Made by a program: the position numbers and the translations under genes
Notes under the pieces: model-generated
Database searches by the model: none
What the model was told of the DNA's origin: nothing
The model's input: the letters and a program-made list of their open reading frames with translations, nothing else
Part shown: piece after piece, positions 33,374-43,174 of the stretch
Position numbering within the stretch: the first letter of the stretch is position 1
Layout of the letters: the number at the start of each line of letters is the position of its first letter
Origin: Melastoma dodecandrum
Taxonomy: Eukaryota; Streptophyta; Magnoliopsida; Myrtales; Melastomataceae
Assembly: GCA_029817715.1 (NCBI GenBank)
Contig: JARUPY010000090.1
Span: 1,550,001 to 1,614,000 of the forward strand
Reading direction: 5' to 3'
Length of the DNA: 64,000 nucleotides

Positions 33374-34411
33374 TTATGCCGCCAGGAGCATGAAGCGGGC
33401 GACATCCTGCGGGGCGAGTTGCACACGGATATGCGCCACCAGCGCGTCACGGCCGTAGGTGCGCAGATCCTCGTTGAAATCCCCGAGCATGGGTGACAGG
33501 GAAATCGCCTCGATCCCGACCGCGTTCGCTCGTTCGATCAGCGTGTTTCGCGCGCCGCCTCCCGCGCGATCATTGTCGCGCACGACATAGAGTCGGCGAA
33601 GCGCATCGTGGAACTGGATGGCAGCGAGGTGCGCCGCGGAAAGTGCCGCCGCCGCCGACATGCTGGGCATGACCTCACGGGCCGATAGCACGCTTTCGAT
33701 GCCTTCGCCGGCCGCCATGACATCGCCGGGTAAGCCGAAGCGGACCGCGTGCCCCAGTAGCTCGCCCATCGCCTTGCGCGGCGTTTCGACGGGCGCCTTG
33801 TCTGAGCCGTCGGGGGCGAGCCATGTCCGATGCGCTCCGGTGATCTTGTCGGAGAGATCGGTGACGGAAGCGATCATCGCCGGCCAAGTCTCGGTCTGGC
33901 TGTCGTCGTCCGGCCGATAGTAGCAACGCGGATGGAAGCGTAGGCTTCCGGTTCCGTGCAAAGCCGTAATGCCGCGTTTCCGCAAATACGCTTCCGCGAG
34001 AGTGCCCGAAATCGGCTGCGACATGGCGAAAAGCCGTCGTGCCGCCTCGGTGGACCCCGGCGGTGCTGGCGTGCGAGCGTGCTGCCTCCGTTCTGGTTCG
34101 GGATCGGGCGGCAGACTGAGGAAGGTGCGGGCCTCTTCGGCAACGTCGGCGAAGTCGATGAGGCCGAGCGATTCCCGGATCACGTCGAGCAGGTCGCCGT
34201 GCTCGCCGGTGGCGGCGTCGGTCCATTTGCCGGCGGGTCCTTTGGCTGTGTCCTTCAGGCGAACGAACATGGACTTACCCGGCGTATTGCGAACATCGCC
34301 AACCTGCCAGTAGTTGCCTTGCCTGCGGCCGGCGCCGAGATAGCGTCTGCACACCGCCTCGGCGCGCTGGCCGAGACGGGAAGCGAGATCGGAAGCGTCG
34401 CGGCGGCCCAT
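33374..34411 (-). CDS. Toprim/DUF7146 primase-like protein
   Basis: A 345-aa protein with an N-terminal zinc-less primase-like DUF7146 region and a C-terminal Toprim domain: GEGIESVLSAREVMPSMSAA (Glu of the Toprim) near 240, and LYVVRDNDRAGGGARNTLIE (the Asp-x-Asp pair) near 280. The ATG at 34411 overlaps the TAA of the upstream helicase gene (TAATG), so translation is coupled. It may prime replication after transfer. The longer frame upstream is a shadow of the helicase gene. Confidence 0.88.
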   Translation of the reverse strand: MGRRDASDLASRLGQRAEAVCRRYLGAGRRQGNYWQVGDVRNTPGKSMFVRLKDTAKGPAGKWTDAATGEHGDLLDVIRESLGLIDFADVAEEARTFLSLPPDPEPERRQHARTPAPPGSTEAARRLFAMSQPISGTLAEAYLRKRGITALHGTGSLRFHPRCYYRPDDDSQTETWPAMIASVTDLSDKITGAHRTWLAPDGSDKAPVETPRKAMGELLGHAVRFGLPGDVMAAGEGIESVLSAREVMPSMSAAAALSAAHLAAIQFHDALRRLYVVRDNDRAGGGARNTLIERANAVGIEAISLSPMLGDFNEDLRTYGRDALVAHIRVQLAPQDVARFMLLAA

Positions 34412-37400
34412 TACGCTGCCTCCCGATCCGAAATGCGCGCCACCGGGTAGGTGTCGAGCAGCTTGCCGAGGACTGCGGGGCCATTGGCGTCGATGGGGAC
34501 GAAGAAGCGCAGTTTCCACGAGATGATCTCGGTGAAGAGCCCAAAGGCGCGCAGCCGCCCGCGCATGGCTTCGGTGAAGCCGGAGAGTTCGATGCGGTTG
34601 GCGCCCATGACGCGGACGCGACGAAGCTGAAGCCCCTCCGCAAGGTCGAGGATCGTCCGCCCGTCGATGAGGGCGGCATAGGCGGCGTCGGCCGTCAGAT
34701 CGGCCGTGCCGGTCGAGGCGGCGTTGGCGGCCCAGGCCGGAGAAACGCGGCGGCCGATGATGCGCTCGCCGTCGTCGGTCTGGAGCCGATAGACGCGCGT
34801 CGACTCGTTCGGCAGGCGCTTCCACACCGGCAGCAGCAAGCCGCTGACGATGTGAAGCGTGCTCTCCGTGAAGGCTGGCACATCGTCGAGTTCGCGAGAC
34901 CATGCCGCGGCAAACGTGTTGCGGTCGGCCTCCTGCCAATGGCTTTCAGCCATCGACTTCAACGAAGCATGATGGTGCTCCATCGGCCGGATCAGCCGCA
35001 CGCGGCGTTCGATCTCGCCATCGTCGAGCATGAGCGACGGCGCTGAAACCTGCACGGCGACGCGTCCGGATCGTTCGTTCACCAGCAGCTTCGCGCTACT
35101 ATCCCCCAGCAGGTGGAGCGCGTCGTCGAGCGATAGCGGACGGTTGCGTTCGCGCTGCGTGATGGTCAGCAGCCTTGTCTGCGCACCCGATGCCGGGTGG
35201 GTGTAGATCGTCGTGCGGTCGGTGACGACGAAACTCTCCGCCGTCAGCGTTTCCAGCCCGATGTCATAGACGCCGCTGGCGATCGCGCCCTGCACCTTGG
35301 CGTCGAGCAATTGCTCGAAGGCGGTGAACAGGATGCCCTGAAGCTCGATGGTCAACGCCAAGAGGCGGTTGAGGAAGGTGGTAATCGGCGGCAGCTCGTC
35401 CTTGATGCCGTTGTCGTCCATAAGTTTGAGGCCTGTGGCGATCTCGAAGCGTTCGAGCGAGCAGCCCTCGACCTTGCCGCGAACGATAAGGATGTAGAGT
35501 TGGCGCAGCGCGGCGCGAGCGTATGGGCTTTCGAGATTGTCTTCGGGCCGAAACAGGCCCTGTCCGCCGGTCTGGCGCTGGCCGCGCGTGATCGCGCCCA
35601 GCGTGTCGAGCCGCCGCGCGATCGTCGAGAGGAAGCGCTTCTCGGCCTGGACGTCGGTTGCGACCGGGCGAAACAGCGGCGGCTGCGCCTGGTTCGTGCG
35701 GTTGGTGCGGCCGAGGCCCTGGATGGCGGCGTCGGCCTTCCAGCCGGGTTCGAGCAGGTAGTGGACGCGCAGGCGCTGGTTTCGGGCCGAAAGGTCGGCG
35801 TGATAGCTGCGCCCGGTGCCGCCGGCGTCGGAAAAGACAAGGATGCGCTTGGCGTCATCCATGAAGGCGGCGGTCTCGGCGAGATTGGCAGAAGGCGCGC
35901 GGTTCTCGACGGCGAGGCGGTCGCCCTTTCGGACGATGCGGCGCGAGCGCCCGGTCACCTCGGCCACCATGTCCGTGCCGAAACGCTGCACGATCTGGTC
36001 GAGCGCACCGGGCACGGGCGGCAGCGAGGCGAGCCGCTCGATCAGCCGGTCGCGGCGTGCGACTGCCTCGCGGCTCTCGACGGGCTGGCCGTCGCGATAA
36101 ACGGGCCGGGAGGCGAGATTGCCATCGCCGTCGGTGAACGGCTCGTAGAGCTGCACCGGGAAGGAATGAGCGAGGTAGTCGAGGACGTATTCGCGCGGCG
36201 TGATGTCGACGCGGACGTCGTTCCATTCCTCGGTCGGGATCTCGGCGAGGCGGCGCTCCATCAGGGCTTCGCCGGTGGAAACGATCTGAACGACGGCGGC
36301 ATGACCTTCCTCCAGATCCCGGCTGATCGAGCGGATCAGCGTCGGCGTCTTCATCGAGGTCAGCAGATGACCGAAGAAGCGCTGCTTGGTCGATTCGAAG
36401 GCCGAGCGGGCGGCGGACTTGGCCTGCCGGTTCAGCGTGCCCTCGGAGCCGGTGATGTTGGCGGCCTGCATCGCCGCGTCGAGGTGGTTGTGAATGATCG
36501 CGAACGCGCCGGCATAGGCGTCGTAGATGCGGCGCTGCTCGCCGGTGAGCTGGTGCTCGACAAGTTCGTATTCGACGCCGTCGTAAGAAAGCGAGCGTGA
36601 GGTGTAGAGGCCGAGCGAACGCAGGTCTCGCGCCAGCACCTCCATTGCCGCGACGCCGCCGTCTTCGATGGCCTCGACGAATTCGGCGCGGGTGGCGAAG
36701 GGGAAATCCTCGCCGCCCCAGAGCCCGAGCCGCTGGGCATAGGCGAGGTTATGGACGGTCGTGGCCCCCGTCGCCGAGACATAGACGACGCGGGCGTTCG
36801 GCAGCGCATGTTGCAGGCGCAGCCCCGCGCGCCCCTGCTGCGAGGGGGCGACATCACCGCGTTCGCTCTTGCCGCCGCCGGCGTTCTGCATGGCATGGCT
36901 TTCGTCGAAGATGATGACCCCGTCGAAATCGGAGCCCAACCAATCGACGATCTGCCGGACGCGCGAAACCTTCTCCGCTTTCTCGTCGGAGCGCAGCGTG
37001 GCGTAGGTTGCAAATAGGACGCCTTCGCTCAGCGTGATCGGCTTGCCTTGCGGAAAACGCGACAGCGGCGTGACCAGCAGGCGCTCCATGCCGAGCGCCG
37101 ACCAGTCGCGCTGCGCATCCTCGATCAGCTTGTCGGATTTGGAAATCCAAACCGCCTTGCGGCGGCCCTGAAGCCAATTGTCGAGGATGATGCCGGCGGA
37201 CTGGCGTCCCTTGCCGGCGCCGGTGCCGTCGCCGAGCATGAAGCCGCGGCGGAAGCGAACGCTGTCGGCCGTGTCGGCGGGTGCGGCCTTCACGATATCG
37301 AAGGTCTCGTCCACGGTCCAGGCTCCGGCGAGATAGTCGCCGTGCGCCTCGCCGGCATAGATGACGGTCTCGAGCTGGGCGTCGGACAGCAGGTTGCGGA

Positions 37401-38718
37401 TATTCGCCGGCAGGGTCGGCCGATAGCTCGGCTTCGGCGGCGCGACGCTCGCCATCGCCGCCGACTGGACGAGCTTGGTCGGGTGGGCTTGCGCGCCTGG
37501 AATACGGATCGACTGCAATCCGTATGCCTCGTAGATCGCGGCGGTGAGATGCGCGCCCTCGGGCGGCGTCCAGTCGACCGTCTCGTAGGCGAGCGCGACA
37601 CCGGCGGGATCAGCGGCGACCGATGCGGACGGACGCGAGGCCGCCGAGCGGGCGAGATAGCCGCGCACGGATTTCGGGGGCGTGAGGGCGACGGGCGTGG
37701 AGATCGCTGGCAAGGCCACGGGCGGGCGTGCCGGCATGTCGCGCTCGATCCAGGCAAGCAGTGTGGCGACATCAGGCGCCATGCCCGGCGACGTCGGAAC
37801 GACTGCCGGATCGTCGGCGGGCAGCTTGTCGATGACGGTCAGCCGCGTCGGGAAGGTCGTGCCGTGCTTGGCATAGACCGAGCCCGCGATTGCAGCGGAG
37901 AATACGATGCGGCCGCGTTCCTGCAGGCGAGCGAAAGCATCGCACCAATCCGACAGATCCGGGCCGACATTGGCGCCGGTGATCGCGACCAGCCTGCCGC
38001 CGGGCGCAAGACGGTTCAAGGCCGAAGAGACATGGCGGAAGCCGGCATCGGCAACGCGGCCGGCGACGTTCGCCATCGCCGAGAAGGGCGGGTTCATCAG
38101 CACGACGCTCGGCGTCGCGGCCGGATCGAGATGATCGTCGATCTGCGCGGCGTCGAAGCGCGTGATCGAAACGGCCGGGAAAAGGGAGGCGAGAAGATCG
38201 GCGCGAAGGTCGGCCAGTTCGTTGAGGACCAGCGAACCGCCGGCCGTCGATGCGAGAACGGCGAGCAGGCCGGTTCCGGCAGAAGGCTCCAGCACGACGT
38301 CGTTCGGCGTGATCGCCGCAGCCGTCACCACGGCGAGACCAAGCGGGACTGGCGTCGAGAATTGCTGGAAGGCCTGGCTATCTTCGGAGCGGCGCGTGTG
38401 GGTCGGCAGCAGGCCGGTGATTTTCGCCAGCGTGGAAAGCTGCGCTTCCGGAGATGCGGATTTACGGAAAAGCGCACGTCCATATTTGCGGAGAAACAGG
38501 ACAGTCGCGGCCTCGCAGGCGTCATAGGCGGTCTTCCAGTCCCAGGCGCCAGCGGCATCGGAGGAGCCGAACGCGGTTTCCATCGCCGCGCGCACTAGCG
38601 ACGTGTCGATGCGTTCGCCGCGTTCGAGATGGCCGAGCAGATTCTTGGCGGCCGAAAGGATGACGGGCGCGTGGCCAACGGGCGCGGCCGGGTCGGCCAC
38701 GGGCAACAGGACGGTCAT
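34411..38718 (-). CDS. Methyltransferase/strawberry-notch-type helicase
   Basis: A 1435-aa protein found on many alphaproteobacterial ICEs and plasmids. Its N-terminal methyltransferase module has VLEPSAGTGLLAVLA near 140 and VLMNPPFSAM near 205, an NPPF motif of N6-adenine methyltransferases. It is followed by a strawberry-notch-like SF2 ATPase: Walker A GDGTGAGKGRQSAGIILDNW near 495-514, DESHAMQNAGGG near 605, and a C-terminal helicase domain with VFSDAGGTGRSYHADLSARN near 965 and IQGLGRTNRTNQAQP. It might modify the DNA during transfer to evade restriction; that is inference. Confidence 0.9.
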   Translation of the reverse strand: MTVLLPVADPAAPVGHAPVILSAAKNLLGHLERGERIDTSLVRAAMETAFGSSDAAGAWDWKTAYDACEAATVLFLRKYGRALFRKSASPEAQLSTLAKITGLLPTHTRRSEDSQAFQQFSTPVPLGLAVVTAAAITPNDVVLEPSAGTGLLAVLASTAGGSLVLNELADLRADLLASLFPAVSITRFDAAQIDDHLDPAATPSVVLMNPPFSAMANVAGRVADAGFRHVSSALNRLAPGGRLVAITGANVGPDLSDWCDAFARLQERGRIVFSAAIAGSVYAKHGTTFPTRLTVIDKLPADDPAVVPTSPGMAPDVATLLAWIERDMPARPPVALPAISTPVALTPPKSVRGYLARSAASRPSASVAADPAGVALAYETVDWTPPEGAHLTAAIYEAYGLQSIRIPGAQAHPTKLVQSAAMASVAPPKPSYRPTLPANIRNLLSDAQLETVIYAGEAHGDYLAGAWTVDETFDIVKAAPADTADSVRFRRGFMLGDGTGAGKGRQSAGIILDNWLQGRRKAVWISKSDKLIEDAQRDWSALGMERLLVTPLSRFPQGKPITLSEGVLFATYATLRSDEKAEKVSRVRQIVDWLGSDFDGVIIFDESHAMQNAGGGKSERGDVAPSQQGRAGLRLQHALPNARVVYVSATGATTVHNLAYAQRLGLWGGEDFPFATRAEFVEAIEDGGVAAMEVLARDLRSLGLYTSRSLSYDGVEYELVEHQLTGEQRRIYDAYAGAFAIIHNHLDAAMQAANITGSEGTLNRQAKSAARSAFESTKQRFFGHLLTSMKTPTLIRSISRDLEEGHAAVVQIVSTGEALMERRLAEIPTEEWNDVRVDITPREYVLDYLAHSFPVQLYEPFTDGDGNLASRPVYRDGQPVESREAVARRDRLIERLASLPPVPGALDQIVQRFGTDMVAEVTGRSRRIVRKGDRLAVENRAPSANLAETAAFMDDAKRILVFSDAGGTGRSYHADLSARNQRLRVHYLLEPGWKADAAIQGLGRTNRTNQAQPPLFRPVATDVQAEKRFLSTIARRLDTLGAITRGQRQTGGQGLFRPEDNLESPYARAALRQLYILIVRGKVEGCSLERFEIATGLKLMDDNGIKDELPPITTFLNRLLALTIELQGILFTAFEQLLDAKVQGAIASGVYDIGLETLTAESFVVTDRTTIYTHPASGAQTRLLTITQRERNRPLSLDDALHLLGDSSAKLLVNERSGRVAVQVSAPSLMLDDGEIERRVRLIRPMEHHHASLKSMAESHWQEADRNTFAAAWSRELDDVPAFTESTLHIVSGLLLPVWKRLPNESTRVYRLQTDDGERIIGRRVSPAWAANAASTGTADLTADAAYAALIDGRTILDLAEGLQLRRVRVMGANRIELSGFTEAMRGRLRAFGLFTEIISWKLRFFVPIDANGPAVLGKLLDTYPVARISDREAA

Positions 38719-38826
38719 CGGGAGATCCTCGGGAGAGCAGGAAGGGGAAGCCCGGCCGGCGCTCTCTCTCGACCGCCCGGACTCACCCCGTCCCGGCAGG
38801 CCTCTCCCTCTCGAAGACCGAGCATG
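38719..38826 (-). promoter_or_regulatory. Leader of the methyltransferase/helicase gene (weak copy of shared leader motif)
   Basis: On the minus strand this 108-base leader contains CGAGAGGGAGAGG, then GGGACGGGGTGAGTCC and CGAGAGAGAGCGCC, in the same order as elements of the ParB and DUF932 leaders. The match is weaker and the hairpin is different, so membership is tentative. Confidence 0.35.
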
Positions 38827-38859
38827 AAAAAAGCGCCCGACCGCTACGCGGGGCGCTTT
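38827..38859 (-). terminator. Rho-independent terminator after DUF6117
   Basis: On the minus strand AAAGCGCCC pairs with GGGCGCTTT and ends in a run of six T. It lies 33 bases after the DUF6117 stop (38892) and in front of the methyltransferase/helicase leader. Confidence 0.8.
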
Positions 38860-38891
38860 GAAGATCGAGCGGAAGGCGCAGGCTCCCTCAA

Positions 38892-39149
38892 CTATGAAGG
38901 TGTCTCCGGACGCACGAAGCCGCCCGGATCGTCAGGGTTCGGCGGCAGATAGGCGTCATAGGGATTGCCGTCGGCGAGATGGCCGAAGGGCGTGAAGACA
39001 TAGTCTCCGCTATCGCACCCCACGGCACAGATAACATAGCGCTGGGCGCCAGTCTCCGCGTCGATGCATTCCATGAGCGCGAGGTTGCCCTCCGCTGCGG
39101 CCCGCAGCAGCGTCTGGAAATTGCTCCGAGCGTGATCGGGGATGCTCAT
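38892..39149 (-). CDS. DUF6117 family protein
   Basis: An 85-aa protein beginning MSIPDHARSNFQTLLRAAAE, with GNLALMECIDAETGAQRYVI and DYVFTPFGHLADGNPYDAYL. This is the usual DUF6117 pattern from alphaproteobacterial mobile elements. It overlaps the upstream gene by four bases. Function unknown. Confidence 0.85.
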   Translation of the reverse strand: MSIPDHARSNFQTLLRAAAEGNLALMECIDAETGAQRYVICAVGCDSGDYVFTPFGHLADGNPYDAYLPPNPDDPGGFVRPETPS

Positions 39150-39562
39150 GTCCGCCCTCCATCATCGGATAGCGTCTCCGCGAGCCAGCCATCGGTGTAG
39201 GTCCAGCCAATCGTCTCGCCGGTGGCGAGATCGAGGACATGAGTGCCGCCGCCAAACCCATCGGGGCGCGGTCGCGAGCAGGTGTTGGCGTATTGGAAAC
39301 CCCATCGGCCCGTCAGCCCGAATTCGGCGGCGCAGATCTTGACGAACTGAATCAGCCGTTCGGGATCGCCGGTGACATCATCGCGCATCCAGAGCTGGGC
39401 GCCGCCATGCTCGGGCGGGATCGACAGCAGGAAGCCCTCCGAAGGAGGCTCTTCGGATGCGCCTTCGTCGGAGAGCGCGTTGTAGAGGTCGAACGCGCGG
39501 GCGGCGTTATCGGGCGTGCCGACATCGAGCAGGCACGAGAAGTGGGTGAAATAGTCGGCCAT
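39146..39562 (-). CDS. Conserved hypothetical ICE protein
   Basis: A 138-aa acidic soluble protein: MADYFTHFSCLLDVGTPDNA at the start, a middle part with IPPEHGGAQLWMRDDVTGDP, and GRWGFQYANTCSRPRPDGFG toward the end. There is no signal or membrane segment. It is co-transcribed with DUF6117 by overlap and is usually found beside ParB-like genes in these elements. It resembles modules that pair with antirestriction-type ICE genes, but I do not recognise a function. Confidence 0.65.
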   Translation of the reverse strand: MADYFTHFSCLLDVGTPDNAARAFDLYNALSDEGASEEPPSEGFLLSIPPEHGGAQLWMRDDVTGDPERLIQFVKICAAEFGLTGRWGFQYANTCSRPRPDGFGGGTHVLDLATGETIGWTYTDGWLAETLSDDGGRT

Positions 39563-39581
39563 GTCAGGCTCCTGAAACGAG

Positions 39582-39602
39582 AAAACCCGGCACGAGGCCG
39601 GG
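39582..39602 (-). terminator. Rho-independent terminator after the ParB-like gene
   Basis: On the minus strand CCCGGC-CTCGT-GCCGGG is followed by TTTT, 56 bases after the ParB-like stop at 39658. Confidence 0.8.
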
Positions 39603-39657
39603 CTGAGAGGGCGCTGAAGGAGTGCGCGGAGCGGCCGGACCGCCCCGCGCCAAGGTG

Positions 39658-41808
39658 CTATTCGGCTGCGATCATGGCCGCCGGTTCGTCGTCCTCGGCC
39701 TCGGCCAGGTCGTCGTCTTCGTCATCACCGGCGAGGAACGCCGGCAGCTCCTCGTCGCTACCCTCCGGAACGGCGGGCTGCGCGTCGGCGGGAGCGGTGT
39801 CATCCGACATACGCAACGGCTCCGGCAACCAGCCGGTGTCGGCGAGCAGCCGTTCGGCTTCCTTGGCCATATCGCCCTTCTTCAGTTGGTCGATGAGCTG
39901 CGCGGCGCGTTCGCCGGCGCCCTCGCGCACCGCCTCGACGATACGCGCCTTGGTGACGCGACCGAGATAATTGCCGACCGTGGGCTTCCAGCCCGCAGCC
40001 ACCATGTTCATCCCGGTCGCGCGCGCGAGACGATCGGCCTGTGCCATGCGCACGTCGAGGCCATGCTGACTGACGCCCGAGCCGGAATATGGGTTCGGGC
40101 GCTCGAACAGCGCATTGACGCCATAGCTGACGCACAGCGCCAGCAGTTCCATTCGCGTGCCGTCATCAAGATCGGCCAGCCAGTCCCAGAGCGCCTGATC
40201 GTCGGCTGGAACGTGATCCCCCCAGCGTTCGTGGCGGTCGTTCACCGCCTGCGCGGAAGGGCTCTCCTTCAGCTCCTCGGACTGGGCCGAGAAGAAGATG
40301 TGGCGAACATTCGCCTCAAGGCAGCCGGTCGGGTTGGTGTGGATGAAGGTGTCGCTGAGGAGCTTGTGCAGCAACGCCGTCATGGCGACGTGCGGGTGGT
40401 TCGCAAGCGCATCGCGCAGGGCGAGCGTGCGATGGGCCGTCAGCTCGATCACGAGACGCTCGGGGAGCGGCTTGATGCCGTTGTCGTCGTCCTCCTCCTC
40501 GGTTTGCACAGGCTGGCCGCCGATGGTGATCACCGCGCGCTGGACGGCGGGCGTGCGGATTTCGCCGGTTTCAGGATCGAAATCGTCCTCGGGCGCCGTT
40601 TCATCGGCAACCTCGACCGGCCTTTCGTCTTCGGGCCGGACGTAGCCGCGATCCACGGACAGCGAGCCGTCGGCGTCGATGCTGATGAAGACGCCGGCGA
40701 TGGCGATCTCGTCCGGATCATAGCGGACCGGGCGACTATCGAGCGCGTCGAGCGCCGCTTCGATCTCGCCCAGGCGGGCGTCCACTTCGTCCGGAAGCTC
40801 GTCAGCGTCCTCGTATTCGGCGGTCAGGCGGTCGAGTTCCTCCTGCAGCGCGTCGCTGGTCGCCTGTTCCTCCGCGGTGATGGCGAGCGGAACGCCCTTG
40901 ATCTCGCGCAGCCCATGGGTGACCCCGTAGGGGATGCTGACGGCGGCCTCGACCCATTTCCAGCCGTGGGTCGCAATCTCGTCGGCGATCGTGGTGAGCT
41001 TTTCCGACACGAGCCGGTCGAGCAGCCCGACATCCTGCAGCCACCCGCCGTCGTCGGACTCGAAGAGGTCGCGCGTCACGACGCCGCCGGCCGCCTCATA
41101 GGCGTCGAGGCCGACGAACACGGCGCGTTTATCGGATGCGCGCACGGTGGTCTCGGTCAGCATGCGGCGGATCTGCCACGGCTCTTTCTGCCAGCTATTG
41201 CGGATCGTCTCCCAGACCTGCTCCTGCCGGGCATGGTCGTGCGAGACGGTGAACGCCATGAGATGCTTCAGCTCCATGCCGTCTTCGGCATAGACGTCGA
41301 GGAGCGCGGGTGAGACCGACGCCAGCCGCAGCCGCTGCTTGACGACGTTGACGCCGACGAAGAAGGCGGCTGCGATCGCTTCCTCGGTCATGCCCTTGTC
41401 GCGCATGGCCTGGAAGGCACGATACTGGTCGAGCGGATGGAGCGGCGCGCGCTCGTCGTTCTCGGCCAAGGAAAGCTCGTCGATGAGGATGGCGGCATTG
41501 GCGGCCGATACGACGCACGGGACCGGGGTGGTTTTGTTGAGACGCTTCTGCTTGACGAGAAATTCGAGCGCGCGGAAGCGCCGGCCGCCGGCCGGCACCT
41601 CGAACATGCCGGTTTCCTGACCCTCGCCATCGACGACCGGACGCACATGGAGGCTCTGGATCAGCCCGCGCCGGGCGATCGAGGCGGCGAGGTCGTCGAG
41701 CGAGACGCCGGCTTTCACCCGCCGGACGTTGGCCTGGCTCAGCCTCAGCTTGTTGAAGGGGATGTCGCGCGACGACGCGAGGGTGATCTTCTGAACGGCT
41801 GTCGCCAT
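39658..41808 (-). CDS. ParB/RepB/Spo0J-type protein
   Basis: A 716-aa protein with an N-terminal ParB nuclease/CTPase-like domain (LRLSQANVRRVKAGVSLDDL near 22-41, RGLIQSLHVRP near 47, VPAGGRRFRALEFL near 71) and a following helix-turn-helix region (EEAIAAAFFVGVNVVKQRLR). The rest is a long acidic ICE-specific extension. There is no adjacent ParA; the element's parA is 13 kb away. Plasmid-type ParB-like proteins of this class are common with DUF932 genes. A role in gene regulation or protection of incoming DNA is possible. Confidence 0.88.
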   Translation of the reverse strand: MATAVQKITLASSRDIPFNKLRLSQANVRRVKAGVSLDDLAASIARRGLIQSLHVRPVVDGEGQETGMFEVPAGGRRFRALEFLVKQKRLNKTTPVPCVVSAANAAILIDELSLAENDERAPLHPLDQYRAFQAMRDKGMTEEAIAAAFFVGVNVVKQRLRLASVSPALLDVYAEDGMELKHLMAFTVSHDHARQEQVWETIRNSWQKEPWQIRRMLTETTVRASDKRAVFVGLDAYEAAGGVVTRDLFESDDGGWLQDVGLLDRLVSEKLTTIADEIATHGWKWVEAAVSIPYGVTHGLREIKGVPLAITAEEQATSDALQEELDRLTAEYEDADELPDEVDARLGEIEAALDALDSRPVRYDPDEIAIAGVFISIDADGSLSVDRGYVRPEDERPVEVADETAPEDDFDPETGEIRTPAVQRAVITIGGQPVQTEEEDDDNGIKPLPERLVIELTAHRTLALRDALANHPHVAMTALLHKLLSDTFIHTNPTGCLEANVRHIFFSAQSEELKESPSAQAVNDRHERWGDHVPADDQALWDWLADLDDGTRMELLALCVSYGVNALFERPNPYSGSGVSQHGLDVRMAQADRLARATGMNMVAAGWKPTVGNYLGRVTKARIVEAVREGAGERAAQLIDQLKKGDMAKEAERLLADTGWLPEPLRMSDDTAPADAQPAVPEGSDEELPAFLAGDDEDDDLAEAEDDEPAAMIAAE

Positions 41809-41900
41809 GGTCGAAACTCCGCGACGGGCGCCGAGAGCCTCGCTCTCGAACCAAACCCGTCACGAAGCGCAGCGCCGCCCTCTCACTCTTGGAGGGCAGC
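41809..41900 (-). promoter_or_regulatory. Structured 5' leader of the ParB-like gene
   Basis: On the minus strand GAGTGAGAGGGCGG is followed by a two-part hairpin: outer stem GACGGG/CCCGTC and inner perfect stem CGAGAGC-GAG-GCTCTCG. GGAG, the likely ribosome site, follows directly. The same arrangement precedes the DUF932 gene, with a G-U pair in the inner stem there. Confidence 0.65.
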
Positions 41901-41980
41901 GCCACGGGTACGGAGAAACGGAAGGGAACGAGGGTGCAAAGCCGGAAACACGGAAAGCCGTAATCCCGGCTTCACGGAAG

Positions 41981-43174
41981 TCAGGCTGCGCGATCGAGCA
42001 ACTTCTTGGCCTTGCCCTCCAGTTCGAGGCGCGCATCCTGATTGGTCTTCTCGCGGGCGACCGCGGTGATACCGGCCACGAAATCGAAAATGGATTCCGG
42101 CGGGCGGCTTTCCTCGGCCAGCACTGTCTCGATGATCTTGCCGGTCTCGGCCTTCGAGAAGCCGCGCTTGCGCAGGAAATCGGTCCGGTCCTCGTCGGTG
42201 CGGGCGACGATCCGCTCGCGCGCCGCCTTGATGCCGTTGACGAAAGGCATCGGCGATGAATTGGCGAAATTCAGCAGCGCCGGGGCCGCCTCATGAGCGA
42301 AGCGCGAGGCGGCGTATTTGCTGTGACGGATGCTGATCTCCTCGAAATCCTCGACGCCCCAGAGATTGCGGTTCTGGCACACCGCGCGCAGATAGAAGCT
42401 CGCGATGCCCAGGGTCTTGGAGCCGACTTCGGAGTTCCAGCAATAGAAGCCGCGGAAGAACAGGTCGGGCGAACCGTCGGGCAGTCGCCCGGCCTCGATC
42501 GGATTGAGATCGTCGACGCGAAACAAAAACACGTCGCGATCGGACGCGTAGAGCGTCGTCGTGTCCTTCGTTACATCGACGTTGGGATTGTAGACGCCGG
42601 TCGACCAGTCCAGCACGCCGGGCACCTTCCAGCGCGTATCGCCCGTGCCGTCGCCGGCGATCCGCTGCACGGCTTCGACTAGCTCGTGGTCGTAGATGCG
42701 CCCATAGTCCGGTCCGGTGACGGCGCGCAGCTCGACGCGCCCGGTGTCGGTCTCCAGCGTCTTGATCTGCTCGGCGCGGTTCGAGGTCAGGCCATATTGC
42801 AAGTTGATGCCGGCAAGCGCGGCGGGAAGCTGGCGCAGATAGGCCGCCGGAGCGCCGACCTGGGCCGCCAGCTGACCGAAACTCCAATGCGTCGGAGCGA
42901 CGGGCGTATCCGAGCCGGGCAGGATGAGAGACAATCGCTCCAGATTGGTGCGGCTCGCTTCGACATGGATGAGCGCGGTTTCCACCACACGCGTCCGGCT
43001 GCGCTCCGACCGGTCGCGCACCGAGTCCGCCAGCTCCGACAAGGACAGATAGCGTTCGTCGTCGGGCCGGGAGAACCATTCCGACGACACACGGCCGACC
43101 CGCTCGCCGCGCGTGACATCCACCTTGTAGCCGCCGCTGAGATCGCGCCGGGCGTCGAGAACCTGCATGTTCAT
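41981..43174 (-). CDS. DUF932 domain protein
   Basis: A 397-aa DUF932 protein (phage/plasmid-like family). Visible blocks are GTGDTRWKVPGVLDWSTGVY near 173-192, LYASDRDVFLFRVDDLNPIE near 207, LFFRGFYCWNSEVGSKTLGI near 233 and YLRAVCQNRNLWGVEDFEEI near 255. DUF932 proteins are frequent on conjugative plasmids and have been linked to antirestriction-like or early-entry functions. That is inference here. It shares its leader structure with the ParB-like gene. Confidence 0.88.
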   Translation of the reverse strand: MNMQVLDARRDLSGGYKVDVTRGERVGRVSSEWFSRPDDERYLSLSELADSVRDRSERSRTRVVETALIHVEASRTNLERLSLILPGSDTPVAPTHWSFGQLAAQVGAPAAYLRQLPAALAGINLQYGLTSNRAEQIKTLETDTGRVELRAVTGPDYGRIYDHELVEAVQRIAGDGTGDTRWKVPGVLDWSTGVYNPNVDVTKDTTTLYASDRDVFLFRVDDLNPIEAGRLPDGSPDLFFRGFYCWNSEVGSKTLGIASFYLRAVCQNRNLWGVEDFEEISIRHSKYAASRFAHEAAPALLNFANSSPMPFVNGIKAARERIVARTDEDRTDFLRKRGFSKAETGKIIETVLAEESRPPESIFDFVAGITAVAREKTNQDARLELEGKAKKLLDRAA